Below, one piece after another: positions 1 to 8,053 of a stretch of 64,000 nt of DNA. The translations under genes were made by a program, and so were the position numbers. The DNA lies in assembly GCF_038066635.1 (NCBI RefSeq), contig NZ_JBBUTI010000004.1, forward strand, positions 372,001 through 436,000, read 5' to 3'. This stretch comes from Ideonella margarita. Its GTDB lineage: Bacteria; Pseudomonadota; Gammaproteobacteria; Burkholderiales; Burkholderiaceae_C. The notes beneath the pieces are model-generated. The model did no database searches, was not told where the DNA came from, and saw only the letters and a program-made list of their open reading frames with translations. The number at the start of each line of letters is the position of its first letter. Within the stretch, counting starts at the first letter, position 1.

Positions 1-369
1 GGCCTGGTGGCCTGCATGCGCAGCGAGGACGCCGCGTTGCGCAACGAGGCCATCGAGGCGATGAAGCAGCTGCCCGATGCGGTGTCGCCCATCATGCGTG
101 GCCTGCTGGCCGACGAAGACAGCGACATGCGCATCTTCGCGGTGAACATCCTCGAATCGCTGAAGCACCCGAGCGTCGAGCAGTGGCTCAGCGACGTGAT
201 CGAGCACGATGACCACGTCAATGTGTGCGCCACCGCGGTGGATCTGCTGGGCGAAGTCGGCTCGCGCACCGCGCTGGAGCCGCTGCTTCGCCTGAAGACC
301 CGCTTCGACAAGGAGCCCTACATCCAGTTTGCGGCCGACCTGGCCATCAAGCGCATCCTGGAGGGCTGA
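1..369 (+). CDS. HEAT-repeat protein, 5'-truncated by window edge
   Basis: The frame is open from base 1, so the gene starts upstream and only the last 122 residues are visible. These are two-helix repeats of the HEAT/PBS-lyase type: leucine- and alanine-rich helices with recurring R-N-E-A, R-x-F-A-V-N-I-L and A-x-D-L-L-G turns. Such repeats form curved scaffolds for protein-protein binding. The stop lies 6 bp before cheR, so the two are probably co-transcribed and the protein is likely a partner of this chemosensory system. Its binding target cannot be read from sequence. An internal GTG at 7 is unlikely to be the true start because the repeat structure is already under way there. Confidence 0.75.
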   Translation, partial: GLVACMRSEDAALRNEAIEAMKQLPDAVSPIMRGLLADEDSDMRIFAVNILESLKHPSVEQWLSDVIEHDDHVNVCATAVDLLGEVGSRTALEPLLRLKTRFDKEPYIQFAADLAIKRILEG

Positions 370-375
370 CCCGAC

Positions 376-1212
376 ATGGCCGATCCCGTCATCACCGATG
401 AGGACTTCCAGAAATTCCGGGAGTTCTTCTACCGGAAAACCGGTATCCAGTTCGACAACACCAAACGCTACTTCGTCGACAAGCGCCTGCTCGAGCGCAT
501 GGCCGACACCGGCAATGCCCAGTTCCGCAGCTACTTCACGATGCTGCGTTTCCAGGCTTCCGGCGAAGAGCTGCAGGTGCTGACGAACCTGATGACCGTC
601 AACGAAACCTACTTCTTCCGCGAGGAGTACCAGTTCCGCTGCCTGGTCAATTCCATCCTGCCTGAGCTGGTGTCCCGCAAGAAGGACAGCGGCCCCTTGC
701 GCATCTGGGTGCTGCCGTCGTCCTCGGGCGAGGAGCCGTACTCCATCGCCATCTGCCTGCTGGAAATGTGGGCCGGCATCCACCAGTACGACGTGGAGAT
801 CGTGGCGTCGGACATCGACACCCACATCCTGGACCAGGCACGGCGTGGTTTGTATTCAGACCGCTCGGTGGGCCAGCTGCCCAAGCCCTACCTCGCCAAG
901 TACTTCAAGCGCACGGCGGCGGGCTACCAGATCTGTGACGACCTGCGCGGCGCGGTGGAGTACACCCGTGTGAACCTGTCGGACCGCGCAGACACGCGGC
1001 CCTACCGGAACTTCGACGTGGTGTTTTGCCGCAACCTGCTCATCTACTTCGACGACGTGTCCCGCAAGTCCGCCGCCGAAACCTTCTACGACGCCTTGAA
1101 GCCTGGCGGCTTCATCTGTCTGGGGCACTCTGAATCCATGAGCCGGATCTCCTCGCTCTACAAGGTTCGCAAGTTCCCTGAGGCCATCGTCTACCAAAAG
1201 CCCGCAGAGTAA
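376..1212 (+). CDS. cheR: CheR-type chemoreceptor methyltransferase (cluster A)
   Basis: A protein of 278 residues with the standard CheR layout. The N-terminal helical domain (about 1-85) ends in the VNETYFFRE motif, and a SAM-binding Rossmann domain follows. Visible motifs are SSGEEPYSIA (SAM loop), ASDID, and FCRNLLIYF before the closing strand. It would methylate glutamates on the methyl-accepting receptor using S-adenosylmethionine, giving adaptation. It starts 6 bp after the HEAT gene and ends 4 bp before a receiver gene, so it sits inside a tight operon. A second CheR lies at 30982-31776. The visible part of this cluster has no CheB to reverse the modification. Confidence 0.93.
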   Translation: MADPVITDEDFQKFREFFYRKTGIQFDNTKRYFVDKRLLERMADTGNAQFRSYFTMLRFQASGEELQVLTNLMTVNETYFFREEYQFRCLVNSILPELVSRKKDSGPLRIWVLPSSSGEEPYSIAICLLEMWAGIHQYDVEIVASDIDTHILDQARRGLYSDRSVGQLPKPYLAKYFKRTAAGYQICDDLRGAVEYTRVNLSDRADTRPYRNFDVVFCRNLLIYFDDVSRKSAAETFYDALKPGGFICLGHSESMSRISSLYKVRKFPEAIVYQKPAE

Positions 1213-1216
1213 GACC

Positions 1217-1588
1217 ATGAAACGCATTCTGATCATCGATGATGCCGCCACGGTTCGTCTCTACCATCGTCGAATCCTGCAAGAAGCAGGGTACGAGGTG
1301 GTGGAAGCCATCAACGGGGTGGAGGCGCTTGAAAAGGCGCTGCAAATGAACTTCGACCTCTACATCGTGGACGTCAACATGCCCAAGCTGGATGGCTACG
1401 GATTCCTGCGTGAATTGCGCAACCAGGACGCGCCGCAAGTGCCGGCGATCATGGTGTCGACGGAGGCCTCTGCCGCCGACCGAAAGCGCGCATACGCGGC
1501 AGGGGCCAACCTGTACTTGGTCAAGCCCACGAGGCCTGAACAACTGGTGGCGCCCATCGCGCTGCTGCTCGGAGACCAGGAAGAATGA
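1217..1588 (+). CDS. Single-domain response regulator (CheY-like)
   Basis: A protein of 123 residues made only of a receiver domain. The acidic pair is at D8/D9, the phospho-acceptor is D52 in the IVDVNMP strand, the switch residue T/S lies in the MVSTE strand, and the conserved lysine is K103 in LVKP. The stop codon overlaps the start of cheA (ATGA), which implies translational coupling and makes CheA its likely phosphodonor. With no output domain it should act by binding a partner such as a motor, pilus or scaffold protein. It is one of two stand-alone receivers in this cluster. Confidence 0.9.
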   Translation: MKRILIIDDAATVRLYHRRILQEAGYEVVEAINGVEALEKALQMNFDLYIVDVNMPKLDGYGFLRELRNQDAPQVPAIMVSTEASAADRKRAYAAGANLYLVKPTRPEQLVAPIALLLGDQEE

Positions 1589-4482
1589 ACGAGCTGCTCG
1601 AACAGTTCCTGTCCGAAGCGCGAGAAGCGCTTCAGGGCATTGCCGACATGCTGATGCAGCTCGAACGCGCACCGGCTGACGAAGACTTGATGACCCAGCT
1701 GTTCCGGCTGGTGCACACCTTGAAAGGCAACAGCGGGCTGTTCGAGTTCCCGGAGATGACCCGCGTGCTGCATGCGGGTGAAGATTTGATGGACGCTGTC
1801 CGCCACGGGCGGGTGCCGTATTCGCAGCCCCTGGCCGACCGCCTGCTCGACGCGATGGATTTCGTCGGGATGCTGTGCGATGACATCGAGAACGGCGTGC
1901 ACAACGGCTCGGCCCATGCCGATGCGGCCGTGCAGCTGGCCGCCGCCCTGCGAAGCCTGATCGGCGACACGGCGGACGAGGGTGGCGCTGATGGCGCGGA
2001 AGACCCCGACGAGGCGGCACGTGGCAGTCTGCCCGTGTTCACGCCCGCGGCCGTGCTGCAGGTGCCCGAGGCCGTGCGCCGTGAAGCCTTCAGGGAGGTT
2101 GATGAAGGCCGCTCGCTGTGGTGGGTGTACTACCAGCCCGACGAAGAATGTTTCTTCCAGGGTGATGATCCCTTGCACCGCGGCATGCAGACGCCTGGCG
2201 TGTTGTGGGGCGGCCTGAAAGCGCGTGCCCCGTGGCCGGCACTGCCCGAGCTGGATGCCTTCCGCTGCATGCTCGACATGCAGCTGCTCAGCACCGCTGA
2301 AGCCTCCGAGCTGGACGAGCATTACCGCTATGTGCCCGAACAACGCCTGATCAGCGCGGTGAACCCGTGGTGCCTGGTGCAGCCCGAGGGCGACCCGAAC
2401 GGCGGCCCGGTCTACGAAGACTTTGTCGCCGACGCGCTGGCCTTGCTGGACGCCGGTGACCTGCAGGGCCTGGAGCGGGCCGTGGACACCTTGCTGGAGC
2501 TGTCCAGCCCCACGCTGTGGTTGTCGTCGGCGCTGCGCTGGATGCAGACGCTGCTGGCCTGCCGCACGGTGAACCAGCCCGCGCTGCGTGCACTGATCGA
2601 ATCTCTCAACACCTTGCAGGCGCCCGACTGGGTGGCGGTGATGGACGCCATGCTGGATGCGGGTGGCCATGGCGCTGAGCCTGGTGTGGTGGCAGATGTT
2701 GCTGAAGCGACCACGGCTGCGCCCGCGCCCGCCGCTGCCACGCACATCGAGTTGCAGGGCGTGGCCGCCGAGGCCTTGAACAACCTGGTTGAAACCCAGC
2801 GCGAAATCCTCTCGCTGCCCGACGACGCGAAGTGGCTGGCCGGCCGCATCAAGGCCGCGGCCAAGGTGCTGGACGGATGCCTGCACGCCGTGGGCCGTGG
2901 CAATGAGGTGTCTGCGCTGCAGGCCGCCGCGCAGGCCGCGCTGGCCGACATGACGGCCACGCCGCTGGCGGTCTGGCTGGAAGACGCTTTCCCTGAAGGC
3001 ATGCTGGCCACGCAGGCCCAGCCGCTGGCTGCAGTGGCAGCATCGGTGGTGCCGGCAGCCGCCGCGCCCGTGCTGGCCACGTCCGGTAACGGGGCCGGTA
3101 ACGGGGCCGGTAACGGAGCTGATTGGCCAGCCAAGCCAACGAATGCTGTATCTGCAGCCGCAACCACCGCCGCCGCAGACGACGACACGGAGGCTGACGA
3201 TGAGCCGGCCGGTGCCGACGACGTGGTGCCCGGTGTGCCAGCCGGCCGCAGCGGTGAGCCAGTCGACGGCGACGTCAAGTTCGGCCGCCGAAGCGAAGAC
3301 CAGCAGAGCGCGCGCAGCCTGAAGGTGGACCAGGTCAAGATCGACCGTCTGATGAACCTGATCGGCGAGATGGTGGTGGCGAAGAACGCCATTCCCTACC
3401 TGGCCAACCGGGCTGAAACCGTGTTCGGCGTGCGTGACCTCTCGCGCGAGATCAAGGCCCAGTACGCGGTGATCAACCGCATCTCCGAGGAGATGCAGGA
3501 CGCCATCATGCAGGTCCGCATGATGCCGGTGTCCTTCGTGTTCCAGCGCTTTCCGCGGCTGGTGCGCGACACCTCGCGCCGCCTGGGCAAGGACGTGAAC
3601 CTGGTGCTGGAAGGCCAGGACACGGCCGCCGACAAGAACATCATCGAATCGCTGGGTGACCCGCTGGTGCACATCGTGCGCAACAGCCTCGACCACGGCC
3701 TGGAAATGCCCGAGGTGCGCAAGGCGGCGGGCAAGCCGGCCATCGGCACGCTGAAGATCGTGGCGCGCCAGGAATCGGACCGCGTGGTCATCGAGATCAG
3801 CGACGACGGCAAGGGCATCGACCCCGACGTCATCAAGCGCAAGGCTTACGAAAAGGGCGTGATCGACGAGGCGATGCTGGAACGCATCACCGACGCCGAA
3901 GCCATCAACCTGATCTTCGCCGCCGGCTTCTCCACGGCCGAAACCGTGTCTGATCTGTCAGGCCGCGGTGTGGGCATGGACGTGGTGCGCACCGCGATCG
4001 AGCGGGTCAATGGCGCCATCACGCTCGACAGCGAGAAGGGCAAGGGCACGCGCATCCGCCTGTCGCTGCCGCTGTCGATGGCCGTGACCAACGTGATGAC
4101 CATCGAGACCGATGGCCAGGTGTTCGGCGTGCCGATGGACATGGTGCTGGAGACCGTGCGGGTGCCGCGCAGCAGCGTGCGCCAGATCAAGCAGAGCATG
4201 GCCACCGTGCTGCGCGACCGTGTGGTGCCGCTGAAGTCGCTCAACGGCCTGCTGGGGCTGTCTGCAGCGCCGCTGGCCAACGAGAGCGACGAGCTGGCCG
4301 TGCTGATCGTGCGGGTGGGCGAAGAGACCGTGGGCCTGCTGGTGGACGAGTTCCGCGAGACGGCCGACATCATCCTCAAGCCGCTGGCCGGCGTGCTGGC
4401 GGGCCTGAAGTCATATTCCGGCTCGGCCCTGATGGGCGACGGTTCGGTCTTGATGGTGCTGAACGTGAAGGAAATGCTCTGA
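1585..4482 (+). CDS. cheA: CheA-type histidine kinase with a large uncharacterised central region
   Basis: 965 residues, well above the usual CheA length of 650-750. The HPt domain is at about 1-110 with phospho-accepting H44 in RLVHTLKG. The dimerisation helices begin near residue 580 (KVDQVKIDRLMNLIGE), the HATPase domain follows with an N-box around NSLDHGLE near residue 690, and a CheW-like regulatory domain fills about 832-965. Between HPt and dimerisation there are about 430 residues that do not look like a P2 receiver-binding domain: a tryptophan- and acid-rich block (about 150-400), then an alanine-rich stretch and a low-complexity linker holding a 12-bp tandem repeat. The gene overlaps its neighbours at both ends. 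It is the central kinase of cluster A, and the extra region may bind the HEAT protein or another partner (inference). Confidence 0.92.
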   Translation: MNELLEQFLSEAREALQGIADMLMQLERAPADEDLMTQLFRLVHTLKGNSGLFEFPEMTRVLHAGEDLMDAVRHGRVPYSQPLADRLLDAMDFVGMLCDDIENGVHNGSAHADAAVQLAAALRSLIGDTADEGGADGAEDPDEAARGSLPVFTPAAVLQVPEAVRREAFREVDEGRSLWWVYYQPDEECFFQGDDPLHRGMQTPGVLWGGLKARAPWPALPELDAFRCMLDMQLLSTAEASELDEHYRYVPEQRLISAVNPWCLVQPEGDPNGGPVYEDFVADALALLDAGDLQGLERAVDTLLELSSPTLWLSSALRWMQTLLACRTVNQPALRALIESLNTLQAPDWVAVMDAMLDAGGHGAEPGVVADVAEATTAAPAPAAATHIELQGVAAEALNNLVETQREILSLPDDAKWLAGRIKAAAKVLDGCLHAVGRGNEVSALQAAAQAALADMTATPLAVWLEDAFPEGMLATQAQPLAAVAASVVPAAAAPVLATSGNGAGNGAGNGADWPAKPTNAVSAAATTAAADDDTEADDEPAGADDVVPGVPAGRSGEPVDGDVKFGRRSEDQQSARSLKVDQVKIDRLMNLIGEMVVAKNAIPYLANRAETVFGVRDLSREIKAQYAVINRISEEMQDAIMQVRMMPVSFVFQRFPRLVRDTSRRLGKDVNLVLEGQDTAADKNIIESLGDPLVHIVRNSLDHGLEMPEVRKAAGKPAIGTLKIVARQESDRVVIEISDDGKGIDPDVIKRKAYEKGVIDEAMLERITDAEAINLIFAAGFSTAETVSDLSGRGVGMDVVRTAIERVNGAITLDSEKGKGTRIRLSLPLSMAVTNVMTIETDGQVFGVPMDMVLETVRVPRSSVRQIKQSMATVLRDRVVPLKSLNGLLGLSAAPLANESDELAVLIVRVGEETVGLLVDEFRETADIILKPLAGVLAGLKSYSGSALMGDGSVLMVLNVKEML
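3085..3120 (+). repeat. Three tandem 12-bp units inside cheA
   Basis: GGTAACGGGGCC occurs twice in a row (3085-3096 and 3097-3108), followed by a third copy with two changes at 3109-3120. The repeat is in frame and encodes a Gly-Asn-Gly-Ala linker between the central region and the kinase core of CheA. Because the unit is a multiple of three, slippage would change linker length without breaking the frame. Confidence 0.85.
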
Positions 4483-4721
4483 TGCCGATCGACTACCGTA
4501 AAAAAATGGCTGTCTTTGCCGATGTCATCACTGTGGAAGACGCCGAACCATTGCTGGCCTGGGCGCAGCAGCGCAAGGACTGCAAGGTGGATCTTTCGGT
4601 ATGCAGCCATGTGCATCCTGCCAACCTGCAGGTGCTGCTGGCAGCCAATGCGGAAGTGACGGCCTGGCCGAATGACGAATGGCTGGCGGCATGGTTGCGA
4701 ACCGTGCTGCGTGGTCGGTGA
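4482..4721 (+). CDS. Small STAS-like protein of the chemosensory cluster
   Basis: 79 residues. The start codon shares one base with the cheA stop (TGATG). There is no signal peptide or membrane segment. The central segment, K-V-D-L-S-x-C-S-H-V-H-P-A-N-L-Q-V-L-L, resembles the strand-turn-helix core of STAS domains, where the usual D-S/T-S that carries the phosphorylatable serine sits. Here that position reads H-P-A, so phospho-regulation may be lost. A complete STAS gene (37277-37552) occupies a similar place beside cheA in the second chemotaxis cluster, which supports the comparison. The assignment rests on pattern similarity only and the function is unknown. Confidence 0.7.
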   Translation: MPIDYRKKMAVFADVITVEDAEPLLAWAQQRKDCKVDLSVCSHVHPANLQVLLAANAEVTAWPNDEWLAAWLRTVLRGR

Positions 4722-4757
4722 GTGCCCGCTGGGCTAAACAAAACAAAGGGAATTGCT

Positions 4758-5132
4758 GTGGCCAAGACCATCATGGTGGTAGACGACTCGCTGACGATGA
4801 CGCGCAGCCTGAAGTCGAATCTGGAGATGAGCGGCTTCGCTGTTCTGACCGCTGGTGATGGCGTGCAGGCCATGACGGCCTTGAAGGGCGGCGCCAAGCC
4901 GGACCTCATCATCACCGACATCAACATGCCTAACATGGGCGGCCTGGAGCTGATCAAGAACGTCAAGGCTTTGCCCGGCTTCCGCTTCACGCCGATCCTC
5001 ACGCTGACCACCGAAGGCGACGCCTCGATGCGTGACGCCGGCAAGAAGGCTGGGGCCGCGGGCTGGCTGGTCAAGCCGGTCAAGGGCCCTGATCTGGTGG
5101 GCGTCATCAAGCAAGTGCTGCCTGGTGCCTGA
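4758..5132 (+). CDS. cheY: CheY-type response regulator (cluster A)
   Basis: A protein of 124 residues, receiver domain only: acidic pair D9/D10, phospho-acceptor D54 in ITDINMP, T84 region (LTLTTEG) and K106 in WLVKP. I chose the GTG at 4758 because an AAAGGG Shine-Dalgarno element lies 7 bp upstream and the protein then begins at the first beta strand. The in-frame GTG at 4722 would add 12 unstructured residues and lacks such a site. It lies between the STAS-like gene and the MCP, so it is a likely target of the CheA of this cluster. It is closer to canonical CheY than the receiver at 1217. Confidence 0.92.
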   Translation: MAKTIMVVDDSLTMTRSLKSNLEMSGFAVLTAGDGVQAMTALKGGAKPDLIITDINMPNMGGLELIKNVKALPGFRFTPILTLTTEGDASMRDAGKKAGAAGWLVKPVKGPDLVGVIKQVLPGA

Positions 5133-5142
5133 GGCTCAGCTC

Positions 5143-6396
5143 ATGAGCTATCAAACTTCAACGCTGGCTCCAGCCGACGCGCCCCTGGTGCCGGCTTTGC
5201 CCGGCGGAGAAAGAACCATCTGGGCAACGTTGGGACCGTGGCTGACGCCCGTGCTGGCCGTGGCGCTGGCCGCGGGTGCGGCAGCGGTGTTGCCGCTGGG
5301 CGGCTGGGGCCCTGTGGCTGCGGCGGCCCTGGGTGGCGCGCTGGCGGTGGCTGTCACGCTGGTGCTTCAGCGCTGGTGGCGTCCGGCCTCTGCGCGGGCA
5401 GCTGGCTTGGCGCAAACGGCAGGGCAGCTGAACGGCGCCGAGCCCTTCATTGATCTGATGTGCGAGCAGCTCAACGGCGCCTTGCAGCAATGCGAGACCG
5501 ACGTACTGGGCGTGGTCGACACGCTCGACCAGGTGCACGCCGCCTCGCAGGCGCAGACCTACCGGATCGAGGCGGCGACCGCCAATGCGCGTGAGCTGGC
5601 CGGTGTGCTGGACGAAAAGCGCATGGTGGACCGCCAGCTCAGCGCCATCCTTCAAATGTTCGTTGACCGCCAGGAGCAAGAGCTCGAGGGCAACGCCGAG
5701 CGCGTGAAGCGTCTGCAGGAAGTGCGCGGGCTCGGGCCGATGGTGGACGTGATCGCCGAGGTGGCGCGCCACACCAACATCCTGGCCATCAATGCCTCGA
5801 TCGAGGCCGCACGCGCTGGCGAAAGCGGGCGTGGTTTTGCGGTGGTCGCTGGCGAAGTGCGCCGGCTGGCCGCGCAGACGGCATCGGCTGCCGTGGAGAT
5901 CGGCAACCGCATCAACAACGTCACCTCGGGCATCGACCAGGAAGTGATGAAGGCGCAGAAGGCCGGTGAGCGTGACCACGGTACCCGCAGCATGCGTGAC
6001 GTGCTGGGTGACATCGAGGCGATGCACGGCCGCTTCGCCGAAGCTGCTGAGCGCCTGCGTGGCGACACCGGCATCGGCGAAGGCAACACGGCGATCCGCA
6101 ACGGCCTGTCTGAAGCGCTGGGCCTGATCCAGTTCCAGGATGTGCTGCGCCAGCGGGTGGGGCAGGTGCAGGCCTCGCTCGATGCGCTGAGCGGGCATCT
6201 GGCCGCCACCGAGGCCAATGCCATCGCCGCCGGTCAGGGGAAAGCCGTGGCCACGCCGCGCACCGCTGGTTTGCTGGCCTTGCTGGCCGAGCAGAAGGCC
6301 GCCTACGTGATGAACAGCCAGCGCCACACCCACCAGTCGGTCACCGGCCAGAAGGTGGCGACCCAGGAAGAGCGACCGCCCATCGAGCTTTTCTGA
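5143..6396 (+). CDS. Methyl-accepting chemotaxis protein with a short membrane hairpin and no sensor domain
   Basis: 417 residues from ATG 5143. Two hydrophobic segments lie close together (about 27-51 and 54-77), separated only by a few residues around PLGGWG. The protein is therefore membrane-anchored with almost no periplasmic part and no recognisable ligand-binding domain. The cytoplasmic part carries the receptor tip, HTNILAINASIEAARAGE followed by GRGFAVVAGEVRRLA, where CheA and CheW bind. The sensor input may come from partner proteins or from the membrane. A similar N-terminal hydrophobic region appears in the short protein at 38369-39130. An upstream in-frame start at 5032 would overlap cheY by 100 bp and is rejected. 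Confidence 0.9.
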   Translation: MSYQTSTLAPADAPLVPALPGGERTIWATLGPWLTPVLAVALAAGAAAVLPLGGWGPVAAAALGGALAVAVTLVLQRWWRPASARAAGLAQTAGQLNGAEPFIDLMCEQLNGALQQCETDVLGVVDTLDQVHAASQAQTYRIEAATANARELAGVLDEKRMVDRQLSAILQMFVDRQEQELEGNAERVKRLQEVRGLGPMVDVIAEVARHTNILAINASIEAARAGESGRGFAVVAGEVRRLAAQTASAAVEIGNRINNVTSGIDQEVMKAQKAGERDHGTRSMRDVLGDIEAMHGRFAEAAERLRGDTGIGEGNTAIRNGLSEALGLIQFQDVLRQRVGQVQASLDALSGHLAATEANAIAAGQGKAVATPRTAGLLALLAEQKAAYVMNSQRHTHQSVTGQKVATQEERPPIELF

Positions 6397-6451
6397 GATG
6401 GAATGATGGATCGCTGCGTTTCGGTCCATGCGTATTGAATGAACTGCTGAC

Positions 6452-7216
6452 ATGGCCAAGGCGCGTGTACTGGCTGTCACCAACCGCAAGGGTGGCAGCG
6501 GCAAAACCTCCACGTCGGTGAACCTGTCGGCTGAATTGGCCGCGCAGGGCCACCGCGTGCTGCTGATCGACCTCGACACCCAGGGCCATTGCGCCATCGG
6601 GCTGGGTGTGCCGGCCGTGCGCAACGGGCCCACGGTGCACGGCTTCATGGCGGGGCGTCACAGCCTGTCTGCGGCCATCGTGCCCAGTGCCTGGGCTGGC
6701 TTGCACCTGATTCCGGCTGACCCCCTGTTCGAACACGGCTCCGGCCAGCAGCAAGACCATGTGCTGTGGACGGCGCTGCAGCAGGAAGAGTTGCTGACGC
6801 AGTACGACGTGGTCGTGCTCGACACCCCACCGTCGCTCGATGCCTTGCTGCTGAATGCCCTCTGCGCTGCAGACCGCGTGCTGGTGCCCTTCGTGCCGCA
6901 CTTTCTGGCGGGCGAGGGCGTGCGGCAGCTGGCGCGGGTGCTGTTTCGCGTGGCCAGCCGAGGTGGCAATGACCGCCTCCGGGTGCTCGGTTTCCTGCCG
7001 GTGATGCAGGACGCGCGCATCGGCCAGCACCGCAGCGTGACCGACAGCCTGGCTCAGCAATTCGGGTCTGACCGCATCCTGCCGGGCATTCGCAACGACA
7101 TCCGCGTGGCCGAGGCCTTCGCGGCCGGCAAGCCGGTGCGCGAGCACGCGCCCAATGCACGCGCCACCGCTGACTACGCGCTGGCCGTGCTGGCCGCCTG
7201 GCGCCGCTGGACCTAG
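6452..7216 (+). CDS. ParA/MinD-family ATPase associated with the chemosensory cluster
   Basis: 254 residues. It has a deviant Walker A motif at the N-terminus, RKGGSGKTSTSVNLS, with the signature lysine of ParA-type ATPases, then LIDLDTQG (Walker A' region) and VVLDTPPSLD (Walker B). It lies 55 bp after the MCP and 39 bp before the HTH-receiver gene. No parB or plasmid replication gene is nearby, so it is not a chromosome or plasmid partition locus. ParA homologues in chemotaxis loci (ParC, PpfA) position receptor arrays inside the cell. By analogy this one probably places the array of cluster A, but that role is inferred from context. Confidence 0.85.
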   Translation: MAKARVLAVTNRKGGSGKTSTSVNLSAELAAQGHRVLLIDLDTQGHCAIGLGVPAVRNGPTVHGFMAGRHSLSAAIVPSAWAGLHLIPADPLFEHGSGQQQDHVLWTALQQEELLTQYDVVVLDTPPSLDALLLNALCAADRVLVPFVPHFLAGEGVRQLARVLFRVASRGGNDRLRVLGFLPVMQDARIGQHRSVTDSLAQQFGSDRILPGIRNDIRVAEAFAAGKPVREHAPNARATADYALAVLAAWRRWT

Positions 7217-7255
7217 CTGGTGGAACACCGATTGCCCGGACCATTGCCTGCTCAC

Positions 7256-7909
7256 ATGCCCACGAGTCTCCCCAACGACGTTCTGACCACCCAGCAAGCC
7301 GCGCGGCTGCTGGGCATCTCGACCACGTCGGTGCAGAAGATGGTGGGGCGGGGCGAGCTGGCGGCGTGGGTTACGCCCGGCGGGCATCGGCGCATCCAGC
7401 GTGCGGCCGTGGACGCCTTGCTGGCGCGTGATGCGGTGGAGCGCGCGGCGCCCGGTTCGCTCTCGTCGATGGCGTCGTCCGAAACAACAGAGGTGCCACC
7501 GCTGCGCGAAGCGCTGCATGTGCTGGTGGCTGAAGATGATCCGGATCAGGCGATGTGGCTGCAACGGGTGCTGGAGGCGCACGGTGCGAACATCGTCTGC
7601 CACCTGGCCACCGATGCCTCGCAGGCGCTGATCCTGCTGGAGCGCCATCGGCCCGATCTGGTGGTGACCGACCTCGTGATGCAGCCGTTTGACGGCTTCC
7701 ACCTGGTGCGCACCATTGCCGCCGAGCCGGCCTGGCAGCACATCGACGTGCTGGTGCTGTCGGGCCTGAGTGACGACGAGATTGCGGCGCGCGGCGGCTT
7801 GCCGCCTGGCGTGGCGCGCATGCGCAAACCGGTGGGTGTGGAGCGTCTGCTGGGCTACCTCGACGCCGCGTGGGCGCACCACGCGGCGGCTCTGGCCCGC
7901 CGCGCATGA
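7256..7909 (+). CDS. Excisionase-type HTH fused to a C-terminal receiver domain
   Basis: 217 residues from ATG 7256. Residues about 9-52 form a MerR/excisionase-like winged helix (TTQQAARLLGIS, then V-T-P-G-G-H-R-R-I). A 35-residue linker leads to a receiver domain at about 87-205: acidic pair E93/D94/D95, phospho-acceptor D139 in VVTDLVM, S169 at the switch position and K191. Most response regulators have the receiver first and the DNA-binding domain last, so this order is reversed. It sits between ParA and two sensor kinases, which makes it a candidate transcriptional output of the locus. A GTG at 7220 in the same frame would add 12 residues; neither start has a strong ribosome-binding site. 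Confidence 0.82.
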   Translation: MPTSLPNDVLTTQQAARLLGISTTSVQKMVGRGELAAWVTPGGHRRIQRAAVDALLARDAVERAAPGSLSSMASSETTEVPPLREALHVLVAEDDPDQAMWLQRVLEAHGANIVCHLATDASQALILLERHRPDLVVTDLVMQPFDGFHLVRTIAAEPAWQHIDVLVLSGLSDDEIAARGGLPPGVARMRKPVGVERLLGYLDAAWAHHAAALARRA

Positions 7910-8053
7910 TCTCCCCTCAGTCTCCGGGGATTTGAGGGCGGGAAGCCCACCGTTTGAGCGCTTGCCGCCTGGCTGGCACGGACACACTCTCAACATGCCT
8001 GACGGGTGGTCGATAACCAGTCAGCCCTCTGCTGTGCCCGGAGTTTCCAACCC

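Noticed and set aside
6452..7216. ParA considered as part of a plasmid or integrative element
   Set aside because: No parB, replication, integrase or att-like repeats are close, and it is embedded in a chemosensory operon with normal base composition.
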